Shown here in pieces: positions 42,071 through 50,988 of a stretch of DNA of 54,674 nt. The position numbers were made by a program, and so were the translations under genes. The notes beneath the pieces were generated by a model. It worked only from the letters and a program-made list of their open reading frames with translations, had not been told where the DNA came from and did not search any database. The DNA comes from Pseudorhodoplanes sp. (GTDB taxonomy: Bacteria; Pseudomonadota; Alphaproteobacteria; Rhizobiales; Xanthobacteraceae): contig JABARS010000029.1 in NCBI GenBank assembly GCA_019187085.1, forward strand, positions 1 to 54,674. The letters are read 5' to 3'. How positions within the stretch are numbered: the stretch's first letter is position 1; each line of letters begins with the position of its first letter.

Positions 42071-42265
42071 TCAGTCCTTCTGCCAGCCGGCATCCCTGTA
42101 TATGGCGCGCACGGTGCCTATCGGCAAATCGCACTTCGGATGGGGAACAATAACACGCCTGTGCTGCGTCGCGTGAACGAACTTGTGATGCGAGCCGGAC
42201 ACCGAAACGAGGACAAATCCCTCGCGCTCCAGCCGGCGGATGATGTCACGGCTGTCGCGCAGCAT
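42071..42265 (-). CDS. hicA: HicA-family mRNA interferase toxin
   Basis: The protein has 64 aa. It has the double-stranded RNA-binding-like fold: DSRDIIRRLEREGFVLVSVSGSHHKFVHA, with the catalytic His in GSHH (His26), and VIVPHPKCDLPIGTVRAIYRDAGW. HicA cleaves mRNA and stalls translation unless HicB binds it. The start ATG 42265 is 8 bp beyond the VWA stop codon; a longer frame reaching 42448 lies inside the VWA gene and is rejected. Confidence 0.92.
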   Translation of the reverse strand: MLRDSRDIIRRLEREGFVLVSVSGSHHKFVHATQHRRVIVPHPKCDLPIGTVRAIYRDAGWQKD

Positions 42266-42273
42266 GGGCGGCC

Positions 42274-43446
42274 CTACCGCACCAGCTCCCGCATCGCCCG
42301 GTCGAGCCCCTCCAAAGTCAGCGGATACATGCGGTCCGCCATGAGCTGGCGCATCATGCGGATAGACTGGGTGTAGTCCCATTCGCTTTCCGGTACCGGG
42401 TTGAGCCACACGGCGGACGGATAGGTGCGCGTGACGCGCTCCATCCACACCGCGCCCGGCTCCTCGTTCATGTGCTCGACCGAGCCGCCCACCGCCGCGA
42501 TCTCATAAGGCGACATCGAGGCGTCGCCGACGAAGATCGCCTTGTAGTCGTGCGGATAGGTATGCATCACGTCCCAGGTCGGCGTCGTCTCCTGCCAGCG
42601 CCGGTGGTTCTCCTTCCATACCCGCTCGTACAGGCAATTGTGGAAGTAGAAATGCTCCATGTGCTTGAACTCCGCGCGCGCGGCGGAGAACAATTCCTCG
42701 GTCGCCTTGATGTGCCAGTCCATCGAGCCGCCGACGTCGAAGAAGAGCAGCACCTTCACCGCGTTGTGCCGTTCCGGGCGCATGTGGATGTCGAGATAGC
42801 CCTTGTGCGCGGTGCCCTTGATGGTGCCGTCGAGGTCGAGCTCGTCGGCCGAGCCCGTGCGCGCGAACTTGCGCAGGCGGCGCAGTGCCACCTTGATGTT
42901 GCGGGTGCCAAGCTCGACCTGATCGTCGAAGTCCTTGAACTCGCGCTTGTCCCACACCTTCACCGCGCGGCGATGCCTGCTCTCCCCGCCGATGCGGATC
43001 CCCTCCGGGTTGTAGCCGGAATTGCCGAACGGCGAGGTGCCGCCGGTGCCGATCCATTTCGATCCGCCCTGATGGCGCTCCTTCTGCTCGGCGAGCCGCT
43101 GCTTCAGCGTCTCCAGCAGCTTGTCGAGGCCGCCGAGCGCTTCGATCTGCTTCTTCTCTTCCTCGGTGAGATATTTCTCGGCGAGTTTCTTAAGCCATTC
43201 CTCCGGGATTTCGGCGGCGAGCCCCTCCTCCATCAGTTCGAGGCCGCGGAACACCTGGCCGAACACGCGATCGAACTTGTCGAGGTTGCGCTCGTCCTTC
43301 ACCAAAGTCGCGCGCGACAGATAATAGAAGTCCTCCACCCGCCGCGCGGCGAGGTCCTTCTGCATCGCCTCCATCAGCGTGAGATATTCGCGCAGCGTCA
43401 CCGGCACGCCGGCGGATTTCAGCTCGGTAAAAAAGGTGACGAACAT
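42274..43446 (-). CDS. CoxE-like VWA-domain protein
   Basis: The protein has 390 aa from ATG 43446. The N-terminal DUF1800-like helical part (FFTELKSAGVPVTLREYLTLMEAMQKDL) is followed by a charged linker and a VWA domain, KVLLFFDVGGSMDWHI, where the MIDAS DxSxS is DVGGS. The C-terminus has DASMSPYEIAAVGGSVEH. CoxE proteins work with MoxR ATPases in metal-cofactor insertion in some systems. Here moxR lies 15.3 kb away, convergent. Its last 30 codons have a second copy beyond the hicAB cassette. Confidence 0.88.
   Translation of the reverse strand: MFVTFFTELKSAGVPVTLREYLTLMEAMQKDLAARRVEDFYYLSRATLVKDERNLDKFDRVFGQVFRGLELMEEGLAAEIPEEWLKKLAEKYLTEEEKKQIEALGGLDKLLETLKQRLAEQKERHQGGSKWIGTGGTSPFGNSGYNPEGIRIGGESRHRRAVKVWDKREFKDFDDQVELGTRNIKVALRRLRKFARTGSADELDLDGTIKGTAHKGYLDIHMRPERHNAVKVLLFFDVGGSMDWHIKATEELFSAARAEFKHMEHFYFHNCLYERVWKENHRRWQETTPTWDVMHTYPHDYKAIFVGDASMSPYEIAAVGGSVEHMNEEPGAVWMERVTRTYPSAVWLNPVPESEWDYTQSIRMMRQLMADRMYPLTLEGLDRAMRELVR
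42275..42365 (-). repeat. VWA gene tail repeat, intact-gene copy
   Basis: Partner of 41670-41760 at an offset of 605 bp, about 87 percent identical. The two copies bracket exactly the hicA-hicB cassette (about 514 bp). Confidence 0.88.
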
Positions 43447-43721
43447 GCCCGCTTTCCGATCTGGTCCCGCGCCCGGGCCGGCCAATTCCCGGTTCGCGAC
43501 CGGTATTTCAGAGTTCCGCAGCCTACGCAAATTCTGTCATGAGCATGACCTTGAGCACGACCTTGGGCATTGCGTTGAACGTCGAGATTCGACCGCAAAG
43601 GCGGCGGTTTCCGGGCCTGTTGGGCCAGGACCCATTATTCCGAAAGCGAAAAAAGACGCCCGTCCAGTTGCCAAATATTCATTCATTTCGCCGATGATCC
43701 CGCCTTGGGAGGACCTGCGGA

Positions 43722-44369
43722 ATGCCACAGACTCCTGATTTTCAGGACGAGATCATTGCCGTTGACGAAGCCGCGCCGCGCTCTCTCGATGTGCGCGCCA
43801 TCGTGAACATGGGCGGCCGCTATGCGCTCGCCAGCAAGCGCGACATGACCGGCAACCGGCGCGAATTCGCCTGCCGCGCGGTCAATGTCTCACCGATGCT
43901 GTTCACGGTCGCCGGCCCCGTCAGCGGGCCGCTCGGCGAGCGCGTCATCGCCCATTTCGAGGACTTCGGAAAAATCCAAGGCCCGATCGTGCGGGTCATG
44001 AACCGCGGCTTCACCTTCCGCATCATGGCGAGCGACGACGAGCGCAACCGTCTCGCGGCGAAGATCGACTGGATCGACAAGAATAAGACCTTCGAGATGC
44101 GCGATGCGCGCGACCACAAGCGCATCGTGCCGGCCAATCCGCATTCGCGGCTGCTGTTCGCTGACGGCCGCACGCTCGGCTGTTTCGTCATCGACGTGTC
44201 GAGCTCGGGCGTCGCAGTGTCGGCCGACGCCGTGCCCGAGATCGGCGAGGTGCTCGCGGTCGGCAAGGTGGTCGGGCGCGTGGTGCGCCATTTCGCGGAA
44301 GGTTTCGCGGTCCAGTTCATCGAGATCCAGGACCCGCAGATGCTCGAACAGCGCCTCGTCATCCTCTGA
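43722..44369 (+). CDS. Protein with two PilZ-like domains
   Basis: The protein has 215 aa. A first PilZ-like unit (about residues 25-100) has the Arg motif NRREFACRAVNVSP. A second (about 125-210) has HKRIVPANPHSRLLFADGR and a full DVSSSGV loop. Each unit therefore holds part of the RxxxR plus D/NxSxxG cyclic-di-GMP signature, with the Arg half best in unit 1 and the DxSxxG half best in unit 2. GGGAGG lies upstream. Probably a cyclic-di-GMP sensor of motility or envelope functions. Not co-oriented with the VWA gene. Confidence 0.82.
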   Translation: MPQTPDFQDEIIAVDEAAPRSLDVRAIVNMGGRYALASKRDMTGNRREFACRAVNVSPMLFTVAGPVSGPLGERVIAHFEDFGKIQGPIVRVMNRGFTFRIMASDDERNRLAAKIDWIDKNKTFEMRDARDHKRIVPANPHSRLLFADGRTLGCFVIDVSSSGVAVSADAVPEIGEVLAVGKVVGRVVRHFAEGFAVQFIEIQDPQMLEQRLVIL

Positions 44370-44515
44370 GGCCGGCGCGCGCCGCGGGCCATCATCCTCT
44401 CCTTTCGCAAGTGCAGCGCTGTCAGGGCGGGCTGCCGGGTTGACAAGGTACAACCGGTACGTACCCAATGGCGCAAGACCGCGCGGGCGGTCCGGCCCGT
44501 GCCGGGGAAACCTCG

Positions 44516-45877
44516 ATGCTGCCGTCGCAACGCGCGCTGGGCGCGGGATGCTTCGTTCTGGCGCTTGCGATCCTGCTCGCGCCAGCGCTGTGGAACGGCT
44601 TTCCCCTGCTGCAATGGGACAGCGGCGGCTATATCGCCCGCGCCTTCGAGCCTTATCTCGTGCCGAGCCGCTCGGTCGTCTACGGCTATTTCGCCGCCGC
44701 CGGCTGGCCGCTGAATTACTGGCCGGTCGTGCTGGTGCAGGCGGCGGCCACCGCGTTCGTGATCGGGCTTGCGCTGCGCGCCTTCGATCTCGACGCACGG
44801 CCGCTGCTGCTGCCCGCAATCGTCCTTGCCTTGTCGATAGTCACCACCCTGCCCTTAATCGCGGGCGCGATCCTCACCGATATCTTCGCCGGCATCTCGG
44901 TCGTCGGCCTGCACCTTCTGGTGTTCGAGGCCGACCGGCTCGACACGCTGGAGCGCTTCCTGCTCACGCTGCTGATAGCGTTTGCGGCCGCGAGCCATTC
45001 GGCGACACTTACGGTGCTCGCGGGCCTACTCGCGCTCGGCCTTGCGGTCTGGCTCTTGGCGCGCGCCGCCGTGCCGGGCGCGGGCCTCGCACGCGGAGCG
45101 GTCGCGGTTGCCTTCGGCGTGGCGCTCTTGCTCGCCGGCAATCACGCCGTCACGCGTCGCCTCACCTGGACGCCCGGCGGCAGCGGCATCCTGTTCGGAC
45201 GGATGCTGCAGGCCGGCATCGTCCATCGTTATCTTGCCGACCATTGCCCCGATCCGGGGCTGCGGCTGTGCGCACATCGTGACGAAATCCCGCAAAACGC
45301 CGACGAATTCCTCTGGGGCCAAGGCGTGTTCGACCGGCTCGGCCGCTTCGAGGGGCTCGGCGACGAGATGGCGACGATCGTGCGCGGCGCGCTGCTCGAC
45401 TATCCCCTGCTCCAGATCAAGGCGGCGGCGGAGGCAACCGCGGCCCAGCTCGTGAAAGTGGCGAGCGGCGAAGGCGTGCTCAATAGCATCTGGCACACTT
45501 ACGCCATCATCGAACGCGACACCCCGCGCGCGCTGCCGGCCATGCGCGCGGCCCGCCAGCAGCGCGGCGAGATCGGCTTCGAGACCATCAACCGCCTGCA
45601 CGTTCCGGTGGCGCTCCTGTCCATCGCGCTGCTGCCCGGCCTGATCTGGCTCGGGGTCGCGCGCCCGGCCTATGGCGATCTTGCCGCCCTCGGCACGACG
45701 GTTGCGGCCACCCTGCTGCTCAACGCCTTCGTCTGCGGGGCGCTCGCCAATCCACACGACCGCTACGGCGCACGCATGGTCTGGGTAGCGAGCTTCGCGA
45801 TCCTACTGGCGTCCTGCCGCTGGGTGCGGCAACGCGCGCCGCAGGGCGCGGCGGCGGTGCCGCACGGCACCGGCTGA
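44516..45877 (+). CDS. Polytopic membrane protein (possible GT-C-type)
   Basis: The protein has 453 aa from ATG 44516. About ten membrane helices are predicted. After the first helix comes a periplasmic loop with PLLQWDSGGYIARAFEP, where an acidic residue after the first helix is the pattern of GT-C glycosyltransferases. A large loop (about residues 235-340) holds Cys in HCPDPGLRLCAHRDEIP. No family could be named with confidence. ATG 44468 lies just downstream of a TTGACA box (44440) and could overlap the -10 region, so the later start with GGGGA is preferred. Confidence 0.65.
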   Translation: MLPSQRALGAGCFVLALAILLAPALWNGFPLLQWDSGGYIARAFEPYLVPSRSVVYGYFAAAGWPLNYWPVVLVQAAATAFVIGLALRAFDLDARPLLLPAIVLALSIVTTLPLIAGAILTDIFAGISVVGLHLLVFEADRLDTLERFLLTLLIAFAAASHSATLTVLAGLLALGLAVWLLARAAVPGAGLARGAVAVAFGVALLLAGNHAVTRRLTWTPGGSGILFGRMLQAGIVHRYLADHCPDPGLRLCAHRDEIPQNADEFLWGQGVFDRLGRFEGLGDEMATIVRGALLDYPLLQIKAAAEATAAQLVKVASGEGVLNSIWHTYAIIERDTPRALPAMRAARQQRGEIGFETINRLHVPVALLSIALLPGLIWLGVARPAYGDLAALGTTVAATLLLNAFVCGALANPHDRYGARMVWVASFAILLASCRWVRQRAPQGAAAVPHGTG

Positions 45878-46042
45878 CTTTTCCACGCCTTGAACTTATT
45901 GTCGGCCGAATTTCGCTCCGCCCGGCAGCCGCAGGCGTGCGACACTGGCTTCCGCCTGTTTTTCGCACGGCGCCCACGAAGTTCCCATATTTTCGCCTCA
46001 GCCGACCTGTTGATCGTTTCCGGTAAACCGGCCCGCACCTCG

Positions 46043-48037
46043 ATGATTCTTCTGCGATTGGCCCTCGTGGCCATGTCTCTGCTGTCCATTCTCGCGCTTG
46101 CCCCGCAGGCGGCCGCGCAGACGCGTCCGGCGGCCCCGCCGCCCGAGACGCTCTCGCCGGCGCCGCAGAACCTGCGCATCGAATGGGAGGTCAAGAACCG
46201 CTTCCGTCTGTTCCGCAACGAAGCCGACTTCCGCCGCCACATCGCCGCCATGCGCGACGACGGGGTGCTCGGCGCCGAGCGGCGGCTGGCGCGCGCCAGC
46301 GACGGGCGCGGCTGGGCGCGCGACATGGTCGACCATCTGTGCATCGAGGCCAGCGGGCGCATTCCCGACCAGTGCCAGCGCGACGGCGAGCGGGAGAATT
46401 ATCTGGCGCCGGACAGCCACCGCATCGGGCTTGCGGTCGCCGGCTCGCTCGCGCCGGGCGCGCTCTGCGCCTGGACCCTCGAGGACGGCGAAAGCGCGAC
46501 CCGCCAGCTCACCGCACCCTGCGCCGAGGAGATCAGGCTGCGCGTCAAACATGGTGTCGCAACGACGGTCGCCGTCGATGTCGGGCTGCCCGACGGCACC
46601 GCCCAGCGCCTGACCGAGACGATCGCCGTGCGCGACCTGCTCATCGCCGGCATGGGCGACTCGATCGCCGCCGGCGAAGGCAACCCCGACCGCCCGATCG
46701 TGCTCGACGACGAGGGCTTCTGCTTCCGCCGTTTCCTGAGCGGAGCGACGAGCGAATATTTCCGCCCCGGCCGCGCCGGCTTCAAGGGCAACAGGGCCTG
46801 CGACGTCACGACCGCCGGCGCCGGCAACTCGGCCGCCGACTGGCAGACGCTCAATGCGCGCTGGATGAACGCGGAATGCCACCGCACCCTGTACGGCTAT
46901 CAGTTGCGCGCGGCGCTGGCGCTGGCGGTCGAGCAGACCCATGTCGCGGTGACGTTCCTGCCGCTCGCCTGCTCGGGTTCAACCATCGAGGCCGGCTTTC
47001 TCAATTCGCTGCGCGCGCGCGAATGTCCGCCGACCGGCGATTGCCTGAGCAGCACGGTGCCGCAGATCACCCAGTTGCGTGACGCGCTCGCGCGCGCCAA
47101 GCGCCGGCAGCAGGACCGCACCCTCGACCTTGTGCTCCTGACCATCGGCGCCAACGACATCTGGTTCGCCGGCCTTGTCGGCGACGTCATCATCGAACCC
47201 GGCACCGAGCGCACGCTGTTCGAGAAGGGCGGCATGATCGTCAACGTCGCCGAGGCGCGAAAGCTTCTCGAGAACGAGTTTCCCGGCAACTTCGCCAGGC
47301 TGCGCAACGCGCTCAAGCCGCATCTGGACGGTGACCTCTCGCGCGTGGTCTATGTCACCTATGGCAGCCCGACGCAGGCGTCCGCCGGCGAGGTCTGCCC
47401 GGGCGGGCGCGCGGGCTTCGACGTGCACCCCGCCTTCACCGTCGACGGCGAGCGGCTCAAGCAGGTGACCGATTTCGTGCAGCGCCAGTTCCTGCCGCGG
47501 GTGCGCGCGCTTGCGACCTGCGAGGTCGCCGGCACCTGCCGCGACCCGGTGAAGGAGCGCATGATTTTCGTGGACGCGCATCAGACCGATTTCGTCAATC
47601 ACGGCTTCTGCGCGCGCTCCGATCTCGACCCGGCCTTCGACCGCGAGTGCTTCTCGGACAAGGGCCAGAGCTTCGAGACCGATCCGGCGGTCGCCGCCAC
47701 GAGCCCGCTCGCGTGCAATTACCGGCCGCGCGACTTCCGCCCCTATGCGCCGCGCGCACGCTGGATCCGCACTGCCAATGACAGCTACTTCACCGCGATG
47801 ACCTTCCCGGAAGGCATCTCGCCGATCCTCAAGCCGAGCGACCTGCACGACGCCACCTGGGGCGCGACCAGCGCGGTCTATGGCGGCGCCGTGCATCCGA
47901 CCGCCGAAGGCCACGCGGCCATGGCCGATGCCGCGCTGCCGGCGATCCGCGCCGCGCTTGAGCTTGCCGCACCGCCGAGCGTGCGCGCCGAGCCGCTGCC
48001 GCCGCTGCTGCAGTCGCCGGGCGTGGAGACGCGCTAA
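46043..48037 (+). CDS. Large exported SGNH/GDSL hydrolase
   Basis: The protein has 664 aa. A signal peptide (residues 1-26, ending QAAAQ) is followed by a beta domain (EWEVKNRFRLFRNEADF), then the hydrolase: block I GMGDSIAAGEGNPDR (catalytic Ser), NRACDVTTAGAGNSAADWQ, block III LTIGANDIWF and block V VHPTAEGHAAMAD (catalytic Asp/His region). Several Cys pairs lie in the middle (RECPPTGDCLSS, CEVAGTCRDP). It probably deacylates a glycan or lipid outside the cell. It is much longer than simple SGNH enzymes because of its N-terminal domain. It lies next to a membrane protein that may be its glycan partner. Confidence 0.82.
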   Translation: MILLRLALVAMSLLSILALAPQAAAQTRPAAPPPETLSPAPQNLRIEWEVKNRFRLFRNEADFRRHIAAMRDDGVLGAERRLARASDGRGWARDMVDHLCIEASGRIPDQCQRDGERENYLAPDSHRIGLAVAGSLAPGALCAWTLEDGESATRQLTAPCAEEIRLRVKHGVATTVAVDVGLPDGTAQRLTETIAVRDLLIAGMGDSIAAGEGNPDRPIVLDDEGFCFRRFLSGATSEYFRPGRAGFKGNRACDVTTAGAGNSAADWQTLNARWMNAECHRTLYGYQLRAALALAVEQTHVAVTFLPLACSGSTIEAGFLNSLRARECPPTGDCLSSTVPQITQLRDALARAKRRQQDRTLDLVLLTIGANDIWFAGLVGDVIIEPGTERTLFEKGGMIVNVAEARKLLENEFPGNFARLRNALKPHLDGDLSRVVYVTYGSPTQASAGEVCPGGRAGFDVHPAFTVDGERLKQVTDFVQRQFLPRVRALATCEVAGTCRDPVKERMIFVDAHQTDFVNHGFCARSDLDPAFDRECFSDKGQSFETDPAVAATSPLACNYRPRDFRPYAPRARWIRTANDSYFTAMTFPEGISPILKPSDLHDATWGATSAVYGGAVHPTAEGHAAMADAALPAIRAALELAAPPSVRAEPLPPLLQSPGVETR

Positions 48038-48039
48038 AA

Positions 48040-48138
48040 CATGATCCCGAAAAGTGCGAAGCGGTTTTCGAAAAAGATCATGCTCAAACAGAGCGCTAAA
48101 GCGGGATGACGATTCAAGGAAAACTCATCCCGCTTTAG
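48040..48138. repeat. Palindromic intergenic repeats, family B, between convergent genes
   Basis: A core CATGATC-CCGAAAA...TTTTCGAAAAAGATCATG (48040-48082) is a known-looking palindromic repeat of Hyphomicrobiales. It is followed by a hairpin CTAAAGCGGGATGA-N15-TCATCCCGCTTTAG (48096-48109 with 48125-48138). The pair separates the SGNH hydrolase and ferredoxin reductase genes, which converge, and may block read-through on both strands. Confidence 0.75.
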
Positions 48139-48153
48139 CCGGCCTCAATCGCC

Positions 48154-49197
<1,044 letters not shown>

Positions 49198-49348
49198 TCA
49201 GCGTCCCTGAGTCAGCGTCTGATGGTTCGCCATGGCGGACGGCTTGCGCCGGAAGACGGCGCGCTGCGGCATGGCGCATCGAGTTCCGCGTCAGATCGCC
49301 TGCAATGTCAAGCTGCCCGCTCAAAACCGGCTGCGTGCGCGGCGCCGG

Positions 49349-49669
49349 TCAGCCCTGCCGTTCCGGGGTCCGCACCACAAGCCCGTCGAGTTCGGCCGTC
49401 ATCTTGATCTGGCAGGAGAGCCGCGAGTTCGACCGCACGTCGAAACCGAAATCTAGCATGTCCTCTTCCATCGGCGAGGGTTCGCCGGTCCTGGCGCGCC
49501 AGGCCTCGTCCACATAGACGTGGCAGGTGGCGCAGGCGCAGGCGCCGCCGCACTCGGCCTCGATGCCGGGAATGCCGTTCTTGATCGCATTCTCCATCAC
49601 CGTCGAGCCGATCTCGGCCTCGACCGTGCGTGCTGTGCCCTGGGGATCGATGTATGTGATTTTCGGCAT
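49349..49669 (-). CDS. [2Fe-2S] ferredoxin, adrenodoxin type
   Basis: The protein has 106 aa. Cluster ligands are Cys40, Cys46 and Cys49 ([15 protein letters not shown]) and Cys86 (LSCQIK), with spacing CX5CX2C as in vertebrate-type ferredoxins such as palustrisredoxin. ATG 49669 begins [11 protein letters not shown]. It carries single electrons in the cytoplasm, often to cytochrome P450s, but no P450 is encoded here. Its reductase follows directly on the same strand. Confidence 0.95.
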   Translation of the reverse strand: MPKITYIDPQGTARTVEAEIGSTVMENAIKNGIPGIEAECGGACACATCHVYVDEAWRARTGEPSPMEEDMLDFGFDVRSNSRLSCQIKMTAELDGLVVRTPERQG

Positions 49670-49808
49670 GTGACGTGAGTGTGACTTGAGACTGGCGGCT
49701 GGCGGAACGGGGAAGCGGACGCGGGAATGCGCGCCCCCTATATCCCCTCGGGACGGGCCACGCCAGCCTGCCGCATGCGGACTCTGGATTGCGGAAAAAG
49801 CCGGCCGC

Positions 49809-50195
49809 TCAGTGACCGCGCAGCAGCTCGCGGATCGCGACGCGGACCTCGCCGACGGCGGCCGCCAGCGCGCTGACGGCGAATTGCAGTTCGCGCCGGT
49901 CGCCGTGCGCGGCGACTTCGACCGCGCAGGCGGCGCTGGCGACGGCCCAGGCGCCGATGCCGCGCGCGGAGCCTTTCAGCGTATGCGCGGCTGCCGCCTT
50001 AACGACCGCCTCGCCGCCGCAGACGCGCTCCATCAGGATCGCGCTCTGGCGGTCGAACAGATCGAGCACCTCGCGTTCGAGCGCGTGGTCGCCGAGCGTC
50101 ATGCGGAAAAGATGTTCGAGATCGATCGGGCGCTCCGCCGGACAGATCGGTGGCGCCGGAGAATGGTCGACGAGACCGCCAAACAATTCGATCAT
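49809..50195 (-). CDS. Histidine phosphotransfer (Hpt) domain protein
   Basis: The protein has 128 aa from ATG 50195 (GGGAG at normal spacing). The Hpt phosphorylation site is [13 protein letters not shown] with His71. Upstream helices ([25 protein letters not shown]) are those of a free-standing Hpt. It would pass phosphate between a hybrid kinase and response regulators. No kinase or response regulator is nearby. A TTG-started extension to 50255 is rejected. Confidence 0.85.
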   Translation of the reverse strand: MIELFGGLVDHSPAPPICPAERPIDLEHLFRMTLGDHALEREVLDLFDRQSAILMERVCGGEAVVKAAAAHTLKGSARGIGAWAVASAACAVEVAAHGDRRELQFAVSALAAAVGEVRVAIRELLRGH

Positions 50196-50357
50196 TCTTC
50201 GCGCTCCCGAGGCTCTCGCGTCCTCTGAACCCCCAGCCTGGCCGCAAACGTCCAAGACAAGGTAAATGCCCCTGTACTCGTTCCGTCGCGCGGGCAGCCA
50301 AGCACGTTCACGGTTAACGAAGTGTTGAGGACGCGCCGCGGTTGCGTACTCGTCTTA

Positions 50358-50732
50358 TTAGCGCCCCTCCTCCGGGGCGGGACCGGAATCCTCGGCGGTC
50401 AGCACGGCATAGCCCAGCGGCGTGAGCCGGCACACGAGCCAGTCCGGCTTGATCGGGTTTGCGATCCAGGGCTGCGCCCAGCCGTACGCGATGCAGGAAT
50501 CGACGGTCTTGCGGGGCACCATCCGGCCGTCCTCGTCGAAGAGAGGCAGTTTTCCGCCCGGTTCGCGCAGGCCGCGCGCCAGATAGCGGCGCTGCGCCTC
50601 GCTCGGCCGCTCGTGATGGCCTTCGCCCAAACCCTCGCCTGGCCGCAAGGCCGCCGCATTCGAAGGCTTTGGATCGGCGGTATCAGGACCCCGACCGGGC
50701 CGCCCGTCGCCGCCGCCGGCCCCCTTCGTCAT
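50358..50732 (-). CDS. Small conserved cytoplasmic protein
   Basis: The protein has 124 aa. The first half is Gly/Arg-rich and disordered; the second half RRYLARGLREPGGKLPLFDEDGRMVPRKTV, then GWAQPWIANPIKPDWLVCRLTPLGY, is a compact motif I recall from Bradyrhizobium hypothetical proteins. ATG 50732 is used (GTG 50741 also possible). No known function. It is divergent from the large coiled-coil gene. Confidence 0.65.
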   Translation of the reverse strand: MTKGAGGGDGRPGRGPDTADPKPSNAAALRPGEGLGEGHHERPSEAQRRYLARGLREPGGKLPLFDEDGRMVPRKTVDSCIAYGWAQPWIANPIKPDWLVCRLTPLGYAVLTAEDSGPAPEEGR

Positions 50733-50943
50733 GATGGTCACCGAAGCGTTAACGATGCTGAAAAAGAGCTTAACGCGCGTGTTTTTTTCGTATCCGTGAG
50801 CCGGTAGGATAGCGCGGCGCGGGCCCGAAATCTGCCCGCCGCACTCTCTTTTTTCGGTCCTGCCGGGGGATGGGGATGCGACCGCAGCCGCACGGAACCT
50901 GATCCGGACGCATCAGGCGGTGCGCGGCGACAACGACGACAAA

Positions 50944-50971
50944 TGTGAAGTGGCTTTTGTGAAGTGGCTTT
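50944..50971. repeat. 14-bp exact tandem duplication in the coiled-coil gene leader
   Basis: TGTGAAGTGGCTTT occurs twice head to tail (50944-50957 and 50958-50971), 17 bp before the start codon at 50989. It could alter the 5' untranslated region or promoter spacing. Confidence 0.9.
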
Positions 50972-50988
50972 AGTGAGGCGGCACGATC

